64,000 bases of DNA from contig NZ_CANMFI010000004.1 in assembly GCF_947497125.1 (NCBI RefSeq), forward strand, positions 186,001 through 250,000, given 5' to 3'. This document shows, piece after piece, positions 35,490 to 43,897 of this stretch. A program made the position numbers and the translations under genes. Under the pieces are notes generated by a model. It was not told where the DNA came from. It saw nothing but the letters and a program-made list of their open reading frames with translations, and searched no databases. Each line of letters starts with the position of its first letter. The first letter of the stretch is position 1. Origin of the DNA: an uncultured Polaribacter sp. (lineage in GTDB: Bacteria > Bacteroidota > Bacteroidia > Flavobacteriales > Flavobacteriaceae).

Positions 35490-36176
35490 ATGCACTCTAC
35501 CAAACAGAATTTACAGGTTTTATTTGAAGATAATCACATAATTATTGTAAACAAGCGTTCTGGTGATATTACGCAAGGAGACAAAACTAAAGACACTCCA
35601 TTAAGTGATATTGTAAAAGAGTATATTAAAGAAAAATACAACAAACCTGGCGAAGTTTTTTTAGGTGTTGTACATCGATTAGACAGGCCAACTTCTGGCG
35701 TTATTATCTTTGCAAGAACCTCTAAAGCATTAGAACGTCTTAATAAGATGTTACGAGAAAAAACCATCCACAAAACTTATTGGGCGGTTGTAAAAAAACA
35801 TCCAAAGAAAGAAAAAGAAACGCTAACTCATTACTTAAAAAAGAACCCAAAAAACAACAAATCTACCTCGTATTTAAAAGAAATTGAAGGTAGTAAAAAA
35901 GCTGTTTTACACTACCAAGTTCTTAAAAAGTTAGACAATTACCTTTTACTAGAAATAGACTTAGAAACCGGCAGACATCATCAAATTAGAGCGCAGCTTA
36001 GCGCTATTGGATGCCCAATTAAAGGAGATTTAAAATACGGTTTTGATAGAAGTAATAAAGACGGAAGTATACATCTGCATGCTCGAAAAATAAAATTTAC
36101 ACACCCCGTTTCTAAACAAGAAATTAATATTACCGCAAACACACCCAAAGAAGTTATTTGGACAGCCTGTAACTAA
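35490..36176 (+). CDS. RluA-family pseudouridine synthase
   Basis: RNA uridine isomerase of 228 residues. The catalytic aspartate is in HRLDRPTSGVIIFART near 61-76, and the other family motifs are ETGRHHQIRAQLSAIG near 155-170 and HLHARKIKFTHP near the C-terminus. There is no N-terminal S4 domain, so it is the short RluA/TruC-like type. The RNA target cannot be told from sequence. Confidence 0.92.
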   Translation: MHSTKQNLQVLFEDNHIIIVNKRSGDITQGDKTKDTPLSDIVKEYIKEKYNKPGEVFLGVVHRLDRPTSGVIIFARTSKALERLNKMLREKTIHKTYWAVVKKHPKKEKETLTHYLKKNPKNNKSTSYLKEIEGSKKAVLHYQVLKKLDNYLLLEIDLETGRHHQIRAQLSAIGCPIKGDLKYGFDRSNKDGSIHLHARKIKFTHPVSKQEINITANTPKEVIWTACN

Positions 36177-36207
36177 ATACTATCTTTATAGAATATTTTT
36201 TTTACAA

Positions 36208-37242
36208 ATGAAAGCCCTACAATATTTTTCTGTTTTATTAATACCAGTAACCACTTATATTTCTTTTACAAATTATGGCTGGCTTACCTTTTCTACAGTT
36301 CTTTTTGTTTTCGGGCTTGCACCTATTTTAGAGTTTTTTATAAAACCAAATAAATACAACTTTACAAAAGAAGAAGAAAACACCGAAAAAGAAAATAAAA
36401 CATACACGTACCTATTGTATCTTATTTTACCGATTCAACTCTTTTTTTTAAACCTTTTTTTTACAACCATAACTGATGCAAGTTTGGCTAATTACGAAAT
36501 TGTTGGAAGAATTTTAGCTATGGGAATTATGTGTGGTGTTTTAGGTATAAATGTAGGGCATGAATTAGGACATAGAAACAACCGATTTGATGAGTTTATT
36601 GGAGAAATCTTACTTTTAACATCATTAAACACTCACTTTTTACCTTATCATAATGGCGGGCATCATCTTAATGTTGCTACCCCAAAAGATGCAGCAACAG
36701 CGAGAAAAAATGAATGGATTTTTATTTTCTGGATTCGCTCTCACTTTTCAAGCTACTATCAGGCTTGGGCAATTGAAAACAAACGTTTAAAAAACGAAGG
36801 TAAAAGCTGGCTGCATCATCAAAACAGAATGCTTATTTACAGTATTTGTAATTTTATTCTATTAGGTGTAATTTTGTTTTTCTTTGGTAAATACGTACTT
36901 ATAACCTTTGTTTTGGCCGCAATTACAGGCATCTTACTTCTAGAAACTGTTAACTATATTGAGCACTATGGCTTGTTAAGAAAACAACATGAAAATGGCA
37001 GGTATGAGCGTGTAAAAAGAAATCATTCTTGGAACTCGAATCATAAAGTTGGCCAGGTGTTACTTTTTAACTTAAGCAGACACTCTGACCATCATTACAA
37101 TGGTGCTAAACATTACCAATTACTAAAATCTTTACCAGAAAGCCCTCAAATGCCAACTGGCTACCCAGGAATGATGTTACTTTCTTTACTACCACCCATC
37201 TGGTTTTTTATTATGAATAAAAGATTAAAAAACATCTCTTAA
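36208..37242 (+). CDS. AlkB-family membrane di-iron hydroxylase (alkane 1-monooxygenase)
   Basis: Integral-membrane enzyme hydroxylating terminal carbons of alkanes or related chains with electrons from rubredoxin. The 344 residues have four to six membrane helices and the full histidine set: HELGHR (about 115-120), HNGGHHLNVATPKDAATAR (about 148-166), NYIEHYGL (about 249-256, the AlkB hallmark), and RHSDHHYNGAKHYQ (about 289-302). No rubredoxin or rubredoxin reductase is adjacent. Assignment to the family is firm; a substrate of alkane type is less so, since related xylene monooxygenase-type enzymes share the boxes. Confidence 0.9.
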   Translation: MKALQYFSVLLIPVTTYISFTNYGWLTFSTVLFVFGLAPILEFFIKPNKYNFTKEEENTEKENKTYTYLLYLILPIQLFFLNLFFTTITDASLANYEIVGRILAMGIMCGVLGINVGHELGHRNNRFDEFIGEILLLTSLNTHFLPYHNGGHHLNVATPKDAATARKNEWIFIFWIRSHFSSYYQAWAIENKRLKNEGKSWLHHQNRMLIYSICNFILLGVILFFFGKYVLITFVLAAITGILLLETVNYIEHYGLLRKQHENGRYERVKRNHSWNSNHKVGQVLLFNLSRHSDHHYNGAKHYQLLKSLPESPQMPTGYPGMMLLSLLPPIWFFIMNKRLKNIS

Positions 37243-37264
37243 TCTTTTAAAACAATGTAAGGGT

Positions 37265-39643
37265 CTATTTTACAGGCTTTAAAATCAACTTATTTTCACT
37301 TTTTTTAATCTCTTTTTGATTCAGCATCATCTTAACAAACTCACCTTTTAGAAATTTCTGTGCTTGATCTTTATAATAAGGACTAAAAACATTCCCAGAC
37401 TGGCCTGTAGGCACAATACCTAAACTATTTTCTACATCAGAAAAATCGACAACTCTACGAGAAGATGGACCTGCCGTTACTTTATATACACCTGTGCTAT
37501 CTAACGGAAAAATCTGATTGTTAATCACCTCATTTCCACCATCAGTTTCAAAAGGACCAACATTAAAAATACTTCTTAATGCAGCCACTTTACCCATTGG
37601 GTGATTGTGCTCTAAAGAAAGAACTCTTTTCCAATACCAATTATCTATATTACTCCCTAACTGCTTGCTTAAAAAAGCAACTGTCCTCTTAAAAGCCAGC
37701 GTAACAATTTCTTGCTTGGTTTCTTTAAGATCTGTGTTTGTGTTATTCCACCAAATAGATTCGGTTCTTTTCGCTTGAACTTCTGTTACTTTTTTACGAA
37801 CATGAGTCTTTAAAAAGGCCGTAAAACTATCGCCTAGCTCATCTTTAAAAGTGGCTGCTAAAAATTCATAAACAAATCGATTATAAATTGTTGGCGCAAG
37901 CTCTTCTTTGCCGTAAAAACCATTCCATTGTTTTATTATTTGCAAACTTTTACGCTCGCTAGCAGATAAGTTTTGCTTATCAATAGACTTATTTAAATAT
38001 CCTACAATTTCGGCATCTATAGTAGAAGTAACATCAAAAAGCATGATAGCAACATCTTCTTTGGTAAAATCATCTTTAGCCTCTAACAAAGAAACAATTC
38101 TACTAGCTCTATTTTTTGGTAAATAATAACCCGGATATAACCCTATGGCAGTTTCTTCGGGTTGGTTATTTGCAGAATATACATAGTTCCAACTCGGGTT
38201 AATTGCTTGCGGATTCTGATCAAAATCATAATAAGTTTCTATTTCATCAAACCCAGAAGCGCCCTCTAAAATCAGTTTGGTATTTAAAGAGTCTCTATAT
38301 TTATACAACTTTCCAGAAGCAAACCAAGCTATATTATCTTTCGCATCACCATACATAATATTTAAACCTGGTGCATGTAACATGGCAGCGCCCTCTTTAA
38401 ATTCTGATAACGAAGTAGCATGAGATAATTGATAAGAAACATCTAAAAGCTTATTATTTAATTTGGTGTAAATCCACTGCATTGCAATAGGTCTTTCATC
38501 TTTTATCTGCTCAATAACATTGTTCATTATTGGTCCGTGTTGGCTAACTTTAATAGTATAAACCGTATCTTTTAGATCTTTAATTTTAATTGATTTCTCT
38601 CTAACCTCATAAGACTTATAACCTACAGGCGTAAGATACTCATCTGTATTCTCTGGGTTTTCGGTTTCGTAGTAAAAATCGACATCATCATTTTCAAACA
38701 TAGTTAAGCCATAAGCATACTCTCTATTATGACCCAGTAAAGGAAAAGGCGTTAAAGCTAAATTAAAACCATACATTTCATAATTTGGTGTTTTTATATG
38801 CGCTTGATACCAAACAGATGGCTGAGAAAAAGCAATATGTGGGTCGTTTGCAAAAATAACTTTACCGTTCTTTGTTTTATCGGCACCAATTACCCAAGAA
38901 TTACTTCCTATAAATGATGATATTGGCAAATTATCATACAATGTATTCATCGCTTTAGAGAAATTAGCAAGCACCTCTGGATGCTTTCCATTTTTTATCA
39001 ATGTTGTGTTTGAGGTATCTAAAAAACCTATTTCATTTAAATATTCAGATCCTAACTTTTCTTTTATTTCACTTAACAATGGGTCTGTTTTATGGGCAAC
39101 TGCAAAGCTAAAAGCCATATAACCAAAAACATTATACACATCTTTTAGGGTATATTTTTCTTTCTCTAAGCCTACCAAATAAAACTCAACAGGTGTTGCA
39201 CCTTCTTCTATAAACTGATTTATTCCGTTTAAATAAGCTGCTGTTAATTGATATGCTTTACTGGTTGTATCTAGGTTTTTTATTGTTTTAGCAGCAGCTT
39301 CTTCTATCCCTAATCCAGAGAAAAAAACATCTGTTCTTACCAAATCTTTTCCAAAAACCTCAGACAATCTTCCTGCAGCAATTCTTCTAATCAACTCCAT
39401 CTGCCAAAGTCTATCTTGCGCATGTACGTAACCCAAAGCAGTATAGGCGTCTTGCTCATTTTGCGCGTTAATATGTGGCACTCCAATTGTATCATAAATA
39501 ACCGTTACTTGTTCACTAATATTTTTAATTGCTAAACTTCCTTTATAAGTAGGGTGCAATGTTCTGCTAAACAGCCATAGACCAATTAGAACTAAAACAA
39601 TTAGTAAAAGAATAATTTTAAAAAATTTCTTGAGTGTTTTCAT
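37265..39643 (-). CDS. Penicillin acylase family protein (Ntn-hydrolase)
   Basis: Self-processing amidase with a periplasmic location. Counting from the ATG at 39643 it has 792 residues: an N-terminal membrane anchor (about 6-26), an alpha chain with VHAQDRLWQMELIRR typical of the family, and the beta-chain start at S247 in GSNSWVIGADKT, the N-terminal nucleophile after cleavage. Later family segments include NDPHIAFSQPSVWYQ. A frame extends eight codons upstream to a TTG, but a TATCTTTG promoter box overlaps it, so the ATG at 39643 is chosen. Natural substrate unknown; quorum-signal or N-acyl amide hydrolysis is possible for the family. Confidence 0.9.
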   Translation of the reverse strand: MKTLKKFFKIILLLIVLVLIGLWLFSRTLHPTYKGSLAIKNISEQVTVIYDTIGVPHINAQNEQDAYTALGYVHAQDRLWQMELIRRIAAGRLSEVFGKDLVRTDVFFSGLGIEEAAAKTIKNLDTTSKAYQLTAAYLNGINQFIEEGATPVEFYLVGLEKEKYTLKDVYNVFGYMAFSFAVAHKTDPLLSEIKEKLGSEYLNEIGFLDTSNTTLIKNGKHPEVLANFSKAMNTLYDNLPISSFIGSNSWVIGADKTKNGKVIFANDPHIAFSQPSVWYQAHIKTPNYEMYGFNLALTPFPLLGHNREYAYGLTMFENDDVDFYYETENPENTDEYLTPVGYKSYEVREKSIKIKDLKDTVYTIKVSQHGPIMNNVIEQIKDERPIAMQWIYTKLNNKLLDVSYQLSHATSLSEFKEGAAMLHAPGLNIMYGDAKDNIAWFASGKLYKYRDSLNTKLILEGASGFDEIETYYDFDQNPQAINPSWNYVYSANNQPEETAIGLYPGYYLPKNRASRIVSLLEAKDDFTKEDVAIMLFDVTSTIDAEIVGYLNKSIDKQNLSASERKSLQIIKQWNGFYGKEELAPTIYNRFVYEFLAATFKDELGDSFTAFLKTHVRKKVTEVQAKRTESIWWNNTNTDLKETKQEIVTLAFKRTVAFLSKQLGSNIDNWYWKRVLSLEHNHPMGKVAALRSIFNVGPFETDGGNEVINNQIFPLDSTGVYKVTAGPSSRRVVDFSDVENSLGIVPTGQSGNVFSPYYKDQAQKFLKGEFVKMMLNQKEIKKSENKLILKPVK

Positions 39644-39664
39644 AAAATTTGGATTGTTTTTCAT

Positions 39665-39672
39665 CAAAGATA
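39665..39672 (-). promoter_or_regulatory. Candidate -7 box of the penicillin acylase gene (TATCTTTG)
   Basis: Matches TAnnTTTG on the minus strand, 22 bases before the ATG at 39643. It is divergent from the plus-strand box at 39689-39696, only 16 bp away. Confidence 0.5.
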
Positions 39673-39688
39673 ACAGAAATTTAATTTG

Positions 39689-39696
39689 TATTTTTG
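39689..39696 (+). promoter_or_regulatory. Candidate -7 box of the DegT-family gene (TATTTTTG)
   Basis: Matches TAnnTTTG, 21 bases before the ATG at 39718. Confidence 0.5.
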
Positions 39697-39717
39697 TTGT
39701 AGAGAAAATTAACTTTC

Positions 39718-40881
39718 ATGAAAAAAATTCAAATGGTTGACCTACAAGGTCAATACAAAAAAATAAAAAATACAGTAGACACCTCTATTCAAGAGGTTTT
39801 AAACTCATCATCTTATATTAACGGCCCTTTGGTGCACGAGTTTCAGGCAGATTTAGAAAAATATCTAAATGTAAAACACGTAATACCTTGTGCCAACGGA
39901 ACTGATGCATTACAAATTGCCATGATGGGCTTAGGTTTAGAGCAAGGTGATGAAGTAATTACTGCAGATTTTACCTTTGCTGCAACCGTAGAAGTAATTG
40001 CATTATTAAAACTTACTCCTGTTTTGGTTGATGTTGAAAAAGATACTTTTAACATTAGTATAGATGCTTTAAAGAAAGCGATAACACCAAAAACAAAAGC
40101 AATTGTTCCTGTTCATTTGTTTGGACAAGTTGCCAATATGGATGCTGTTATGGAAATTGCAAAAGAACATAATTTATTTGTAATAGAAGACAATGCGCAG
40201 GCTATTGGCGCAAATTATACTTTTAAAGATGGTAAAAAACAAAAAGCAGGAACTATCGGAAACGTAGGAACTACCTCATTTTTCCCTTCTAAAAACTTAG
40301 GATGCTACGGAGATGGTGGTGCAATTTTTACAAATGATGATGCTCTGGCACATACTTTAAGAGGAATTGTAAATCACGGTATGTACACCAGATATTACCA
40401 CGATGTTGTTGGGGTAAACTCTCGTTTAGATTCAATTCAAGCAGGTGTTTTAAAAGCCAAACTACCTCTTTTAGATAGCTATTGTAATGCACGTAGAAAT
40501 GCAGCTCGTTTTTACAACAACGCTTTTGCAAATAACCCTAATATAATTACACCTACCACCAAATCAAACGCAACAAAAAGTTGTGGCGAAATTTGTACTA
40601 TGTGTGATTGTCATGTATTTCATCAATACACCCTACAAATCACAAATGGCAAAAGAGATGATTTACACAAGCACTTATTAGATTTAAATATACCAAACGC
40701 TATCTATTATCCTGTGGCACTTCATGCTCAAAAAGCATACGCAGATACCCGATACAACGAGTCAGATTTCCCAGTAACCAATAAATTAATTAAAACGGTT
40801 ATTTCTTTACCAATGCATACAGAATTAGAAGAAGATCAATTAGAATACATTACAAAAACTATCTTAGAATTTGTAGGATAA
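39718..40881 (+). CDS. DegT/DnrJ/EryC1/StrS-family sugar aminotransferase
   Basis: PLP enzyme that transaminates nucleotide-linked keto-sugars for surface polysaccharide. The 387 residues show the PLP lysine K192 in FFPSKNLGCYGDGGA, EDNAQAIGANY near 157-167, and the C-terminal NAIYYPVALHAQKAY. Just before the conserved HQYTLQI there is a cysteine cluster C289, C293, C296, C298 (CGEICTMCDCHVFHQY) that is not part of the generic family. galE follows immediately, so both probably act in nucleotide-sugar supply. Confidence 0.92.
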   Translation: MKKIQMVDLQGQYKKIKNTVDTSIQEVLNSSSYINGPLVHEFQADLEKYLNVKHVIPCANGTDALQIAMMGLGLEQGDEVITADFTFAATVEVIALLKLTPVLVDVEKDTFNISIDALKKAITPKTKAIVPVHLFGQVANMDAVMEIAKEHNLFVIEDNAQAIGANYTFKDGKKQKAGTIGNVGTTSFFPSKNLGCYGDGGAIFTNDDALAHTLRGIVNHGMYTRYYHDVVGVNSRLDSIQAGVLKAKLPLLDSYCNARRNAARFYNNAFANNPNIITPTTKSNATKSCGEICTMCDCHVFHQYTLQITNGKRDDLHKHLLDLNIPNAIYYPVALHAQKAYADTRYNESDFPVTNKLIKTVISLPMHTELEEDQLEYITKTILEFVG

Positions 40882-40889
40882 AATTGGCT

Positions 40890-41909
40890 ATGAAAATGAA
40901 AAAAATTTTAGTTACAGGTGGTTTAGGTTTTATAGGTTCTCATACGGTTGTAGAACTTCAAAATGCTGGTTTTGAAGTTATAATTATTGATAATTTATCG
41001 AATACTAAAATAAGTGTTTTAGATAAAATAACAGAAATTACAGGGTTAAAGCCAGAATACCATAACATTGATTTAAGAGTAAAAGAAGATGTTAAATTAT
41101 TCTTTAACAATCACAAAATTGATGGTATTATTCATTTCGCAGCCTTTAAAGCTGTAGGCGAAAGCATGCAAAATCCATTAGACTATTATGAAAATAATAT
41201 TGGTAGCCTAGTTTATTTGCTTCAAGAAATGAGAGATCGAAAAATAACTAATTTCATTTTCTCTTCTTCTTGTACTGTTTATGGTCAAGCAGATCAATTG
41301 CCAATTACAGAAAACGCACCGGTTAAAACGGCAGAATCTACCTACGGAAACACCAAACAAATTGGAGAAGAAATAATTAAAGAAACCTGTAAAGCAGATA
41401 ACTTACAAGCAATTGCACTAAGATACTTTAATCCAATTGGAGCTCATGAGAGCATAAAAATTGGAGAGTTACCATTAGGAGTTCCTCAAAATTTAATTCC
41501 TTTTGTAACCCAAACAGCCGCAGGTATTAGAAAAGAACTAGCTGTTTTTGGTGATGATTATCCAACAATAGACGGAACTGCTGTTAGAGACTATATACAT
41601 GTAGTAGATTTAGCAAAAGCTCACATTGCAGCTCTAAAGCGTTTGATAAACAAAGAAAACAAAGAAAATTTTGAATTTTTTAATGTAGGTTCTGGCACAG
41701 GAACCTCTGTTTTAGAGGTTATTAAAACCTTTGAAAAGGTATCTAAAAAACCTTTAAACTATAAAATTGTTGGCAGACGAGAAGGCGATATTACTGCTGC
41801 TTATGCAGATACAACCATTGCCAATAAAGAATTAAATTGGCAAACAGAAAAAAACCTCGAAGAAGCTTTAGACGCTGCTTGGCAGTGGCAACAAAAAAAC
41901 AAAGAATAA
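40890..41909 (+). CDS. galE: UDP-glucose 4-epimerase
   Basis: Interconverts UDP-glucose and UDP-galactose (or the GlcNAc pair). The 339 residues are an extended short-chain dehydrogenase: NAD site LVTGGLGFIGSHTVVELQ at the N-terminus, the catalytic YxxxK in STYGNTKQIGEE near 150, RYFNPIGAHESIKIGE near 181, and VRDYIHVVDLAKAH near 230. The ATG at 40890 is chosen; an in-frame TTG six bases earlier is unlikely. The gene starts eight bases after the aminotransferase stop. Confidence 0.94.
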   Translation: MKMKKILVTGGLGFIGSHTVVELQNAGFEVIIIDNLSNTKISVLDKITEITGLKPEYHNIDLRVKEDVKLFFNNHKIDGIIHFAAFKAVGESMQNPLDYYENNIGSLVYLLQEMRDRKITNFIFSSSCTVYGQADQLPITENAPVKTAESTYGNTKQIGEEIIKETCKADNLQAIALRYFNPIGAHESIKIGELPLGVPQNLIPFVTQTAAGIRKELAVFGDDYPTIDGTAVRDYIHVVDLAKAHIAALKRLINKENKENFEFFNVGSGTGTSVLEVIKTFEKVSKKPLNYKIVGRREGDITAAYADTTIANKELNWQTEKNLEEALDAAWQWQQKNKE

Positions 41910-41933
41910 ACCTTTTTTTACAAAAGGTTTATT
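41905..41933. terminator. Hairpin terminator between galE and the lipoprotein gene
   Basis: AATAAACCTTTT and AAAAGGTTTATT form perfect 12-bp arms around TTTAC. The left arm includes the galE stop codon. It is suited to both convergent genes. Confidence 0.75.
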
Positions 41934-41951
41934 CTTTAAATTATTTTTAAT

Positions 41952-42629
41952 TTATGGGTATTTCGTCGCCGTAAAAGTTTTAGGCGGATTAACACCCCAA
42001 GTAAAAGTACCGCTCATAGTACTATTATTTACAACAGTACCTGTATAAATATAACTTGCGGCAGTATTGTCTCCAGTAAAGTTGTAGGTTACAACAGCTG
42101 CATTAACAGTCCAAGTTCCAAAAGTAGTATACACACCAGGAGAGGTTGGTTCGTCCCATTTGGTTGTTTTATCAGCAAAAAAATCAACATCTCCTGGGTA
42201 ATTATTATTTGACGGATTATAATTTAACAAAAAAGCCCATTTTGTTGCACCTAAATTCCAATTTGTAAAAACTTGCTCATTTCCGTATGCGGTACCATCA
42301 GAATTTGTTGCATAAGCTCTAACATAATAAGTTTCACCATGCTCACTTAAACCTGTTATATTACTCGTAAATGTGTCTAAATTAGCTGTAAGAATATTGT
42401 CATTAATTGTAGGAGAAGCACTTGTACTCCAACACACACCTCTATTTATAACATTAGAGCCGCCATTATTTGTTACAATTCCGCCACAATCTGCAGTTGT
42501 AAAAGTAATATTTGTAACCAAACTAGTCGTTACAGTTGGTAATGCGCTTTGTACCTGATCATTATCTCCGCATTGATACAAAAGAATAATTAAAGAGAAT
42601 AGAGCTCCAAGTCTTACGATGTCTTTCAT
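41952..42629 (-). CDS. Putative lipoprotein with fibronectin-III-like domain
   Basis: Secreted protein of 225 residues. The start MKDIVRLGALFSLIILLYQCGDN looks like a lipoprotein signal with C20 as the acylation site (given by parts LFSLIILLYQC), although Q at -1 is not classical. Residues about 30-120 form a type III-like beta domain with the pattern GVCWSTSASPTINDN and GETYYVRAYATNSDGTAYG, common in Bacteroidetes cell-surface proteins. The C-terminal 100 residues are beta-rich with Trp/Tyr/Thr and unassigned. Function unknown. Confidence 0.75.
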   Translation of the reverse strand: MKDIVRLGALFSLIILLYQCGDNDQVQSALPTVTTSLVTNITFTTADCGGIVTNNGGSNVINRGVCWSTSASPTINDNILTANLDTFTSNITGLSEHGETYYVRAYATNSDGTAYGNEQVFTNWNLGATKWAFLLNYNPSNNNYPGDVDFFADKTTKWDEPTSPGVYTTFGTWTVNAAVVTYNFTGDNTAASYIYTGTVVNNSTMSGTFTWGVNPPKTFTATKYP

Positions 42630-42772
42630 AATATCTATTTTAAAATATTTCTACAAAAGTGACACTAATTCTCTGCTTTAATTAAGGAAAAACACCCATA
42701 AAGTTATAGTTTATCACTTACTTAAATTTGTGTACTCATTTTAAAATCTTTTAAAATCTGATTATAAAAATA

Positions 42773-42808
42773 AAAAAAGGCCTTAAAAAAAATTAAGACC
42801 TTAATTAC
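42773..42808 (-). terminator. Terminator of fabD
   Basis: On the minus strand AAGGTCTTAA pairs with TTAAGGCCTT (one mismatch) around a T-rich loop, followed by a T-run, about 20 bases after the fabD stop. Confidence 0.7.
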
Positions 42809-42824
42809 TATCGTTTGTAGTATT

Positions 42825-43709
42825 TTATTCAAAAGAAGCGCCACTTGCAGCAACACTTCTGTCAATCTTTCGCATTAACCCTTGCAATACTTTACCTGGC
42901 CCAACCTCTATAAATTCAGTTCCACCATCTGCAACCATTGCTTGCACACATTGCGTCCATTTTACTGGCGCCGTTAACTGTGCTATTAAATTCTCTTTTA
43001 TTTCAGTTGGATTGGTTACCGCTTTTGCAACCACATTTTGATACACTGCACACGTAGGATTGCTAAAAGTAGTTGCTTCAATTGCAGCAGCTAATTCTGC
43101 TCTAGCAGGCTCCATCATTGGCGAATGAAATGCACCACCAACAGGCAATAACAAAGCTCTCTTTGCTCCTTTTTCTGTAAGTACTTCACACGCTTTTTCT
43201 ACGGCTGAAATTTCCCCTGAAATCACCAATTGCCCCGGACAATTGTAATTTGCAGCAACTACTACCCCATCAATTGCCGCACAAGTTTCTTCTACAACAG
43301 CATCCTCTAATCCTAAAACTGCAGCCATTGTGCTTGGTGCAATTTCACATGCTTTTTGCATAGCCAAAGCACGTTTAGACACTAATTTTAATCCATCTTC
43401 AAAAGTTAATACTCCGTTTGCTACCAAAGCAGATAACTCTCCTAAAGAATGTCCTGCAACCATTTCTGGCTGAAAAGAATCGCCCAAAACTTTGGCTAAA
43501 ATTACCGAATGTAAAAAAATTGCGGGTTGTGTAACCTTTGTTTCTTTTAACTGTTCTGCCGTTCCTTCAAACATTATATCAGTAATAGAGAACCCTAAAA
43601 TTTCGTTTGCTTTTTCAAAATATTCTTGAGCCAATGGACTTTTTTCGTATAAATCCAATCCCATTCCTGTAAATTGTGCTCCTTGACCCGGAAAAATATA
43701 TGCTTTCAT
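42825..43709 (-). CDS. fabD: Malonyl-CoA:ACP transacylase
   Basis: Loads malonyl groups onto acyl carrier protein for fatty-acid synthesis. The 294 residues open AYIFPGQGAQFTGMG, carry the nucleophilic serine in AGHSLGELSALVANG near 85-99, and the catalytic histidine in GGAFHSPMMEPARAEL near 197. It is transcribed alone with a terminator. A 73-bp structured repeat element lies just upstream (43772-43844), on the same strand. Confidence 0.96.
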   Translation of the reverse strand: MKAYIFPGQGAQFTGMGLDLYEKSPLAQEYFEKANEILGFSITDIMFEGTAEQLKETKVTQPAIFLHSVILAKVLGDSFQPEMVAGHSLGELSALVANGVLTFEDGLKLVSKRALAMQKACEIAPSTMAAVLGLEDAVVEETCAAIDGVVVAANYNCPGQLVISGEISAVEKACEVLTEKGAKRALLLPVGGAFHSPMMEPARAELAAAIEATTFSNPTCAVYQNVVAKAVTNPTEIKENLIAQLTAPVKWTQCVQAMVADGGTEFIEVGPGKVLQGLMRKIDRSVAASGASFE

Positions 43710-43771
43710 GCCTTGTAAATTTGTTTAACTTTTAATCGTTTAAATGAGTGCGAAAATAAACATTTTTATTT

Positions 43772-43844
43772 GAAGCTATTTCCCGCTTTCCATTATATCT
43801 TTTTTTAAAACAAAAAAAAAGGATGCCATTTCAATCGGGGCTAG
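43772..43844 (-). repeat. Dispersed structured element, copy A
   Basis: Read on the minus strand: lower stem CCCG/CGGG with an outer AGC/GCT and a five-base bulge, a conserved internal loop of ATTGAAATGGCATC (43822-43835) opposite ATATAATGGAAAG, then an apical stem CTTTTTTT/AAAAAAAG. Copy B at 51652-51730 has the same loop strands but different, compensated stem bases. It lies between fabD (minus) and the divergent transporter gene. No coding potential; strand of any transcript is uncertain. Confidence 0.75.
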
Positions 43845-43885
43845 TTTATAATGGTCATTTTAATGATAAAACGGTCAATATTTAG

Positions 43886-43893
43886 TAATTTTG
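43886..43893 (+). promoter_or_regulatory. Candidate -7 box of the queuosine transporter gene (TAATTTTG)
   Basis: Matches TAnnTTTG and ends four bases before the ATG at 43898, implying a leaderless mRNA. Confidence 0.5.
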
Positions 43894-43897
43894 TTAA

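Noticed and set aside
42723..42730. TAAATTTG promoter-like box on the plus strand
   Set aside because: No plus-strand gene follows; both flanking genes are on the minus strand, and such a box arises often by chance in AT-rich DNA.
43844..43897. preQ1 riboswitch before the queuosine-precursor transporter
   Set aside because: The only promoter box ends four bases before the ATG, so no leader RNA would exist, and no preQ1 aptamer pattern was seen.
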